Positions 55,645-64,000 of a DNA stretch of 64,000 nt are shown piece by piece. The stretch is from Celeribacter persicus. GTDB lineage: Bacteria > Pseudomonadota > Alphaproteobacteria > Rhodobacterales > Rhodobacteraceae. The stretch's first letter is position 1. Each line of letters opens with the position of its first letter. The translations under genes and the position numbers were made by a program. The notes beneath the pieces were generated by a model. It was not told the DNA's origin. It saw only the letters and a program-made list of their open reading frames with translations, and searched no databases. The stretch covers positions 186,001-250,000 of the forward strand of contig NZ_QAOH01000001.1 in the NCBI RefSeq assembly GCF_003050785.1, given 5' to 3'.

Positions 55645-58266
55645 ATGCGCTTCACATCTCTCTTTCTTCGTCGCCGCGCCGTGCTTTTGGGCACCAGCGC
55701 GCTTTTGCTCTCCGCCCCCGCTACACTCCTTGCGCAAGAGCCCACCGTGCTCGACCCGATCCTGATCGAAGGAGAGGAAGGGCAAACTCAGGCGCTTGAG
55801 GGCTCAGACGAGGGCGTCGGCGCCACCGCGCTCGATACCGATGCGATCATCATTCGCGGCGACGGCTCAGGCGATGCCAACACCGCGCTCACCACCCTGC
55901 CGCATGTGCAGAGTGACAAGGTCTCACGTAGCGACCCGGGCAGCAATGTGGACGATGTGCTCGACCTTCAACCTCAGGAACTGTCGATCTCCGGTGGATC
56001 ACTCACGGAAAACACCATCTTGTTGAACGGGGTAAGTATCAACTCGGTCACCGGCACCACGAACCCTCTTGGCGCGGATGAGCTTAACCGGGAGACCAAT
56101 AGTCCGAATTATATGGCCACTTTCGGTCTGCATTCGCAGACACAGTTCGTTCCCTCATCGCTTATCGACAGCGCCGAGGTACTCGACAACAACATCTCCG
56201 CTCAGTACGGCGGCTTTCAGGGTGGTGTGGTAAAATACGAACTGAAAAAGCCCTCCCCAGATCAGGCCGAAGGGTCTTTCACGCTCAATTACGGAACCTC
56301 CGACTGGGCCAACTATGAGATCGGCACCAAGGACGGGCAGAACCCCGACGACCAGCCGAAGCCGACATGGACCAAACTCGAATATGCTTATGATTTCAAC
56401 CAGCCGGTGGGCGATCGTTCCGCTTTGCGGTTTGGTTTCTCGCGACGCTCAGCCGAGGGCACCAAAGCCAAGCTGCCGCAATATGTCGAAAACGAGGTGG
56501 AAAACGAAAGCCGCAGCGACTTCTACAGCCTATCTTACAGCCATGAATTCCTCAATGGCGACACCGTGACTCTCTCCGGGCAATATACGGATTACGATCA
56601 GGAATGGACCAGCAATTACATCGAAAACCTCGATGTCGATGTGATCGAGAAATCCCTGTCTCTGGATGCGAAATTCGAGAAGTCATGGGACCTTCTGTCT
56701 TTCGCAGGAATCGATTTGCGCGACACGAAACTGACCTTCCGCGCGATCCATCAGGACAATGAAACCTCCAATAACAGTAACAGCGACACGCTTTACTATT
56801 GGTATGGTTCCTACGCCCCAAATTCCTCCGGCTCCCGCCCGCCCTTTTACACCGACACGTTCGACGCATGGTGCAATGCCGATGACACCGGCGCAACCAG
56901 CGTTGCCTGCCGCATTGGCGGGCTTGGCGACAAAACCTATTCGGACAAACAAAACCAGATCGAAGCGCTTTTTGAAGGCGAGGTCTGGAACGGCAACTTC
57001 GCCCTCGGCGCCAATATCACAGAGGTCAAAGCCAACCGCACAGCCTCCGATTTCGTCTTTTATTCTGTCGCAAACCGCCTGACAGACACGTCCTCTTTCG
57101 ATGCCTACACCTGTGCGGAGGACGACCCTTCCTGTTATGACGATATTTATATGAACCGGCGGCTGGTATATGATGCCTATGACGTCGATATCGACGCGTT
57201 TGCCGCCAGTGCCTTTGCCGAGTTGGAACAGACTTGGGGCACAGTCACCCTACGCGCGGGTCTGCGGGCGGATTACAACGATGTGCTGGACAATCTCGAT
57301 CTCGCTCCCCGCCTGAGCGCGACATGGAAACCCTCGGATGATTTCAAACTCGCGGTCGGTGTAAACCGCTATTACAGCGACAGTTATCTCGCCTATGCGA
57401 TCCACGATGGCATTCCGCGAGGCCAGGTTCAAACACGCACACATAACACCAGCACCGGCGAGGTCGGTGATTGGGTGGACAGTACAAACAACCGTCCCTA
57501 TTCCTTCACTCAGAGCAATCTCGACACCCCCTATACCGACGAGTTCTCCCTGACCGCGCTATTCCGCGAAAACTGGACCGGCGGAACATGGCGCCTGACC
57601 GGCCTTTATCGCGAAGGTAAGGATCAGTTCGCAGCCTCAGAGGATAGCGGTTCTGTCGACCAGACGCTGTCGAACGATGGCTGGAGCAAATACAAATCCG
57701 TCTCTCTCGAATACGAGAACAACTGGGAGGTCAACCGTGGCGCGCTTGACAGTCTTGGCCTCTACCTGTCCGGTATCTGGGCTGACCGGCGCGTCTCTTC
57801 AGACACCTATTACGCCGAAGACGAGGGCAGCCTGTATTTCATCGCCTATAACGACGAAAGCTACAGCTCCGCCGAGTTTAACGAGATCACCGGCAATCTC
57901 GACATCCCGGTACGCGCCACCGTCGAACTGCGCAGCGCTTGGCAGAACGAACGGCTCAAACTCGGCCTCGGCGCAGATATCACCGCAGGCTATGACGGTG
58001 TACGAAATACGGACACCACCAAAACGCTGGTGAATGACACCTATGGCAGCCAGTCTCATGAAGTTTACGAAGATTACAAGTTCGACGCCGTGGTTGCGGC
58101 CTATCTCACCGCGACCTTGCGGCTGGCAGAACTGAACACCGGAGCTGTCGATCTCAATCTTAAAGTGTCGAACCTGTTCAACGATATCGGCAACACGACC
58201 GCCACGGACGACAACCCCTGGATCGAAGGCCGCAGTTTCTATATCGGCACCTCAGTGACATGGTGA
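55645..58266 (+). CDS. TonB-dependent receptor, atypical, paired with a di-haem peroxidase
   Basis: 873 residues. Signal peptide with a double-Arg start (MRFTSLFLRRRAVLLGTSAL), then a TonB-box-like TVLDPILIEGEE, a plug with SGGSLTENTILLNGVSINSV and VLDNNISAQYGGFQGGVVKY, and a beta-barrel ending in Trp (SVTW). Two Cys pairs (Cys410/Cys422 and Cys490/Cys497) lie in probable extracellular loops. The plug differs from siderophore receptors, so the ligand is unknown. It overlaps nothing but is followed after four bases by the peroxidase gene, so they form one unit. Confidence 0.88.
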   Translation: MRFTSLFLRRRAVLLGTSALLLSAPATLLAQEPTVLDPILIEGEEGQTQALEGSDEGVGATALDTDAIIIRGDGSGDANTALTTLPHVQSDKVSRSDPGSNVDDVLDLQPQELSISGGSLTENTILLNGVSINSVTGTTNPLGADELNRETNSPNYMATFGLHSQTQFVPSSLIDSAEVLDNNISAQYGGFQGGVVKYELKKPSPDQAEGSFTLNYGTSDWANYEIGTKDGQNPDDQPKPTWTKLEYAYDFNQPVGDRSALRFGFSRRSAEGTKAKLPQYVENEVENESRSDFYSLSYSHEFLNGDTVTLSGQYTDYDQEWTSNYIENLDVDVIEKSLSLDAKFEKSWDLLSFAGIDLRDTKLTFRAIHQDNETSNNSNSDTLYYWYGSYAPNSSGSRPPFYTDTFDAWCNADDTGATSVACRIGGLGDKTYSDKQNQIEALFEGEVWNGNFALGANITEVKANRTASDFVFYSVANRLTDTSSFDAYTCAEDDPSCYDDIYMNRRLVYDAYDVDIDAFAASAFAELEQTWGTVTLRAGLRADYNDVLDNLDLAPRLSATWKPSDDFKLAVGVNRYYSDSYLAYAIHDGIPRGQVQTRTHNTSTGEVGDWVDSTNNRPYSFTQSNLDTPYTDEFSLTALFRENWTGGTWRLTGLYREGKDQFAASEDSGSVDQTLSNDGWSKYKSVSLEYENNWEVNRGALDSLGLYLSGIWADRRVSSDTYYAEDEGSLYFIAYNDESYSSAEFNEITGNLDIPVRATVELRSAWQNERLKLGLGADITAGYDGVRNTDTTKTLVNDTYGSQSHEVYEDYKFDAVVAAYLTATLRLAELNTGAVDLNLKVSNLFNDIGNTTATDDNPWIEGRSFYIGTSVTW

Positions 58267-58270
58267 TCCT

Positions 58271-59398
58271 ATGACCAAGACCTCCGCACTCCGCACCCAT
58301 CTCTGGCACATGCCCGTCTGGGCCGCCGTGACCGTGGTGCTGGGTGTGGGGGTCTATGACCGGCTGGAGCTTACACCTTCCGAGGCCGAGCGGTTGCGTA
58401 TGGTCTATTCCGGCCCGTCGGAGGACTGGCCTGCGCCTTGGGTGGATGCGGGTGTCGACTATATCGAACTGGCCCCCGCGCCTTTACCCGCCCTGCCCGA
58501 GGAAGGCAGTCGCAAGGCCTTGCAGATCGCCCTCGGAGAGCGGCTGTTCAACGATCCTGTTCTCTCCGAGTCCGGTCATATCGCCTGCCAGAGCTGTCAC
58601 AACCGACGCGAGGGCTGGGGCGACGGCCTACCCCGTCCCTTCGGCCATGCCCGCGCGGAGGGCAGCCGCAATGCCCCCGCGCTCTTTGCCGCATGGGCAA
58701 GACCGGCGTTTTTCTGGGACGGGCGTGCTGCAAGTCTTGAAGATCAAATGATGGGGCCGCTCTCGGACCCGAAGGAAATGGCCAATCACGACCTGAGCGG
58801 GGTGACCCATCGTCTCAAATGGCTGAACGGCTATCCCGAAGACTTCGCCGCGGTCTATGGCGATCAGGAAATTACGCTGGACCGGGTGGCGAGCGCTCTG
58901 GCGGCGTTTCAGACCCATCTCGACACCCCCACGCGGCTGGATCGCTTTCTCTCCGGCGAAACCGCCATGCTCACCGATCAACAGGTGGAGGGCCTGCACC
59001 TCTTCCGCACCAAGGCCCGCTGCGTGAATTGTCACATGGGGCCTGCGCTGATGGACGGGGAGTTTCACAAGATCGGCCTGACCTATTACGAACGGACCTA
59101 TCATGACATGGGTCGCTATGAGATCACCGGGGAGGCGGCGGATGCGGGCGCTTTCCTGACGCCCAGTCTGCGTCATGTCTCGAAAAGCGGACCTTACATG
59201 CACAACGGCCTCTTTCCAACGCTGCACGGCCTCGTGAATCTCTACAATGCCGGTGGCTCGCATCAGCCCGAGCAACCGGACCGCGCCGCCCGTGACCCGA
59301 TGTTCCTGCCCGCAACCGAGGTCGATCCGCTGTTGCAACCTCTGGATCTGACGGCTGAGGAACGCGCGGCACTGGTCGCGTTTCTTGAAGCGATCTGA
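58271..59398 (+). CDS. Di-haem cytochrome c peroxidase (MauG/CcpA family), membrane-anchored
   Basis: 375 residues. An N-terminal hydrophobic segment (residues 14-30) anchors it to the inner membrane with the enzyme in the periplasm. Two haem c motifs: CQSCH (106-110) and CVNCH (251-255). GPYMHNGLF near 310 supplies the candidate distal ligand region, and SRNAPALFAAWARPAFFWDG is the typical peroxidase block. It reduces H2O2 or oxidises a partner protein. Four bases after the TonB-dependent receptor, hence same operon. Followed by a terminator shared with katG. Confidence 0.92.
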   Translation: MTKTSALRTHLWHMPVWAAVTVVLGVGVYDRLELTPSEAERLRMVYSGPSEDWPAPWVDAGVDYIELAPAPLPALPEEGSRKALQIALGERLFNDPVLSESGHIACQSCHNRREGWGDGLPRPFGHARAEGSRNAPALFAAWARPAFFWDGRAASLEDQMMGPLSDPKEMANHDLSGVTHRLKWLNGYPEDFAAVYGDQEITLDRVASALAAFQTHLDTPTRLDRFLSGETAMLTDQQVEGLHLFRTKARCVNCHMGPALMDGEFHKIGLTYYERTYHDMGRYEITGEAADAGAFLTPSLRHVSKSGPYMHNGLFPTLHGLVNLYNAGGSHQPEQPDRAARDPMFLPATEVDPLLQPLDLTAEERAALVAFLEAI

Positions 59399-59420
59399 TC
59401 CTTTCGACATGATGCCGCAT

Positions 59421-59455
59421 GAAAAAGGGCGCCCCATCCGGGACGCCCTCCTTCG
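59421..59455. terminator. Bidirectional terminator between peroxidase and katG
   Basis: Stem AGGGCGCCCC / GGGACGCCCT (59426-59449, one mismatch) with an A-run on the left and a T-rich right flank, between the convergent peroxidase and katG genes. Confidence 0.7.
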
Positions 59456-59473
59456 TTTCAGGGAAGGAAGCTT

Positions 59474-61723
<2,250 letters not shown>

Positions 61724-61756
61724 TCACCTTTCGCGCTCATAAGTAGCGAGCCTATT

Positions 61757-61791
61757 AAATAATAAGAAATTGTATTATTTTTGACATGTCA
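61757..61791 (-). promoter_or_regulatory. AT-rich palindromes in the katG upstream region
   Basis: AAATAATA (61757-61764) and TATTATTT (61773-61780) form an 8-bp inverted repeat with eight-base spacer; directly beside it TGACATGTCA (61782-61791) is a perfect 10-bp palindrome. Both lie 106-140 bases upstream of the katG ATG in the most A+T-rich stretch of this part of the window. Assignment to a particular regulator (OxyR or other) cannot be made by eye. Confidence 0.5.
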
Positions 61792-61824
61792 TAAGAAAAA
61801 CTAATTAATATCATTATCGCAGGA

Positions 61825-63630
61825 TCAGGGCGGGCAGACCAGTTCGCGGTTGACATTGCCCGAGGCCGAAGACAGGCAGGGCGCATCGGGAACATTCACT
61901 CCGACGGCTTCAAGATAACGTTCCAAAGCGCCCTGCCCGATCTCGCCGCGCACGAAACCGCGCAGACCGGCCAGAGGGTCCTCCGGCGTGCCGATCATCG
62001 CTTTGAGCCGCGCCACTTCCGCCGTGTCACCGATCATCGCCGCCGCCGCCAGAAGCACCACATCGCGCGAAGGTTCCTGCTGCATTGCGTAATGCTGCCG
62101 CGCCATATCGACCAGCCGGGCATTCCGGTGCACCAGACCCGACATAAGAACCGGCAGATAAAGATAGGGCTGCGGCGCCGCACTGATACGGATGGCTTCC
62201 AACGCCGCATCGCGCGCCTCCTCATACAGGTCAGCGGCCATATAGGCGTAGGCCAGCACACCGTAAGAGGTCGGATTGGCCGGGTTCAGATCGACCGCAT
62301 GACGCAACTCGTGGATCGCACGATCCGTATCGCCCGTCGCATTGTGCACCGCCCCGAGCAGAGTGAAAACGACATCCGAATTCGGATAGCGGTCGGCGAG
62401 CCGTTCGGCATAGCGTGTCACCTCCTCCGCGGTAACATACATCTCTTCTGGAAGGGCCGCGACATCCATAAAGGGGAACCCCGGCACGGCATGCAGCATC
62501 AACGTGCCATAAGAGGCCGCCGCGATCGGATCCTCCTGCAAATCCACAAGCAACGGCTGGAAACAGGTGTGGGCCACCTGAAAGCGCTCCGGCGACAGCC
62601 CGTCAAGAAAGTCATCCGTCAGTACGACACAGTGAAAGCGACCGGAAGGGGCAACTCCGTCGATCCCGCTCAGCACCCCGCCCTGCGCCGTCAGTGTTCC
62701 GCTCACCTGCTGTGAGACCGCCCGCAAGGCAGCATAGAAATCGCCCTGTTCCACGCTCTGCACAAAGCGCCGCTGCAACAACACCTCGCCACTCTGCGCA
62801 TCCGTCAACTCGACGGTCAAATCAATTTCACGACCGACACTGAGGATCGAACCGCTCAGCACATAATCCACTTTCGTCAAAGCAGATTTGTCCGCGACAG
62901 AGGACAACACATCGACCTCCGCCCGCCCAAAGCGCCCGAAATCACCCGCAATCTGGTGCTGGACCGATTTGCCATATTCGTCATGGGTCTGATCCTCCGT
63001 GAAATTGGCAAAGGGCAGAATGGCGATCCTCGGGTATGCCGACACAACGGGCTGCGCGCTTTCCAGGGGCGGGGAGACGTCAGATACCTGCGCACCATAG
63101 AGGAACAAACAGGAAGCGAGCGCGAGCCCCAGCAGCACGATCACACCGAACCCCCGGCTGCGACGCACGGTCGCCGCGCGAACAGGGGCGGGTTTCGGGG
63201 AGGCATATTCCGTCACGGATGCCCCCGCATCCGGCGTGGTGTGCATGGTGGCTCTGGCGGACAAGGAAAGCACGGGCACGAGACCCGGAACATAGCTGCC
63301 GCGCGGGATTTCCAGCCGCATATCACGATCCGGGTGCTCATCGTAATAAGCGGCAATGCCCTCGCGCAAACGTCGCATTCGCACACGTACGATCGGATCG
63401 GTGGTGGGATCGAAATCATCATCCCGCCCGAGCAAATCCTGAGCGATGGCATATTCGGTGATCGCCTCCCCCCGCCCGGCCAGATATTCCTCGGCAAGAT
63501 AATTGAGTAAAGCCCTGTTGGCCTTGGAACGAGCGAATGACGGGCTTTCCAGAAGCGCCGTTACCTCTTGTCGCACACGGGTAGCCTTCTGCCCGTCCTT
63601 GAGATCGTCCCTGGGTTCGTCCGGCAGCAT
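61825..63630 (-). CDS. Membrane-anchored regulator with N-terminal DNA-binding-like domain, TolB-like domain and TPR repeats
   Basis: 601 residues. Residues 20-115 (ITEYAIAQDLLGRDDDFDPT, DPIVRVRMRRLREGIAAYYD, LEIPRGSYVPGLVPV) match the widespread winged-helix-like N-terminus of TPR/adenylate-cyclase-associated proteins. One transmembrane segment at 160-179. A TolB-like domain follows (YPRIAILPFANFTEDQTHDE, VDYVLSGSILSVGREIDLTV), then TPR-type helices (VFTLLGAVHNATGDTDRAIH, ALEAIRISAAPQPYLYLPVL). CadC-like architecture; signal unknown. Confidence 0.75.
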   Translation of the reverse strand: MLPDEPRDDLKDGQKATRVRQEVTALLESPSFARSKANRALLNYLAEEYLAGRGEAITEYAIAQDLLGRDDDFDPTTDPIVRVRMRRLREGIAAYYDEHPDRDMRLEIPRGSYVPGLVPVLSLSARATMHTTPDAGASVTEYASPKPAPVRAATVRRSRGFGVIVLLGLALASCLFLYGAQVSDVSPPLESAQPVVSAYPRIAILPFANFTEDQTHDEYGKSVQHQIAGDFGRFGRAEVDVLSSVADKSALTKVDYVLSGSILSVGREIDLTVELTDAQSGEVLLQRRFVQSVEQGDFYAALRAVSQQVSGTLTAQGGVLSGIDGVAPSGRFHCVVLTDDFLDGLSPERFQVAHTCFQPLLVDLQEDPIAAASYGTLMLHAVPGFPFMDVAALPEEMYVTAEEVTRYAERLADRYPNSDVVFTLLGAVHNATGDTDRAIHELRHAVDLNPANPTSYGVLAYAYMAADLYEEARDAALEAIRISAAPQPYLYLPVLMSGLVHRNARLVDMARQHYAMQQEPSRDVVLLAAAAMIGDTAEVARLKAMIGTPEDPLAGLRGFVRGEIGQGALERYLEAVGVNVPDAPCLSSASGNVNRELVCPP

Positions 63631-64000
63631 CGGCGAACTCCTTCAGACCCGCTTCACGTCAACTCGCATTAAACGGGAAAGTAACATGTTTCATACACGA
63701 AAAAAGAGTAAAATGACCTAAAACACGGATTATCCGCGTCTCCTCATCGTACCGAAGGGCATGGTTACGAGCCGTTACACGATACGCACCGCCTGCGCGC
63801 ACGGCCTCTATTGCAGGTGAAACATTCTGAAACTCATTGTTTCTGACACGGCGCCTTCTTTTCCCGCAGACTTGGTTCCCACTTGGCTCCAAAGGATAAA
63901 ACCGTGCAAAACCGATCCCCGCTCCAGTCCCGGACCATTCGTTGCGCCCGTTCGCAGGCTGAGAGCTGTGCGGAGACATCAGCGCATGCGCGCGCGCCTT
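63631..64000. other. Intergenic region upstream of the TPR regulator, to window edge
   Basis: 370 bases. It contains the inverted repeat GAAACA (63819-63824) / TGTTTC (63838-63843) with another GAAAC inside, an operator-like arrangement. A 106-residue frame on the minus strand (63659-63979) has no supported start and is not called. The right edge of the window cuts through this region. Confidence 0.4.

Noticed and set aside
63659..63979. Possible 106-residue protein on the minus strand
   Set aside because: No ribosome-binding site, no recognisable motif, and it overlaps the likely promoter of the TPR regulator.

Overview
The window looks like a piece of a G+C-rich alphaproteobacterial chromosome, most likely a Rhodobacterales (Roseobacter-type) marine bacterium. 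The evidence is a set of alphaproteobacterial families (DUF1467, DUF1150, DUF2948, UPF0262, short RNase E/G next to maf and yacG), a D-P-R-A-D-R type AspRS, a sat-cysC fusion, methylmalonyl-CoA epimerase and tight ATGA/GTGA start-stop overlaps. No computation was run; all calls come from reading the sequence and its translations.

Layout. 1-8.6 kb: an M48 lipoprotein protease (cut by the window edge), a FepA/CirA-like TonB-dependent receptor, DUF167, nitroreductase, EI24 membrane protein, DUF1467, methylmalonyl-CoA epimerase, an orphan receiver protein and aspS. 8.8-16.8 kb: a GT87-like membrane glycosyltransferase, carB, an RhlE-type helicase, a small regulator-like protein and tdk. 17-25.4 kb: csaA-proC, YbjN, ubiK, the lgt-methyltransferase-pgeF operon, a 46-residue protein, a Hint-domain protein, an Lrp regulator and trxB. 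25.6-35 kb: sat-cysC, cytochrome b561, a glycosyltransferase, DUF1150-hsp20 with a heat-shock promoter, DUF465-purE-purK, pepT, a metallophosphoesterase, pta and tRNA-Thr. 35.4-44.6 kb: a long co-oriented housekeeping run, murA-DUF2948-hisD-DUF4272-UPF0262-LMW phosphatase, then an NTF2/GNAT/nitrilase insert, then infA-maf-rng-yacG, ending at tRNA-Phe.

Accessory part, 44.6-64 kb. Immediately after tRNA-Phe lies a scar of mobile DNA (integrase N-terminal stub and an IS5-type transposase stub on the other strand). It is followed by a self-contained peptide-use cluster: an XRE regulator, an M20 dipeptidase, a divergent oppABCDF transporter and an S9 oligopeptidase. A TGACGCG-type element is repeated in the regulator's own upstream region and in the divergent dipeptidase/opp promoter region, suggesting a local regulon. 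Next comes a two-gene unit of an atypical TonB-dependent receptor and a MauG-type di-haem peroxidase, then katG with a palindrome-rich AT-rich upstream region, and a membrane-anchored regulator/TPR protein.

The strongest candidates for something undescribed are the XRE/TGACGCG peptide regulon, the receptor plus di-haem peroxidase pair, and a cluster of DnaA-box-like 9-mers between ybjN and ubiK. I see no CRISPR array, no intact prophage and no complete insertion sequence.
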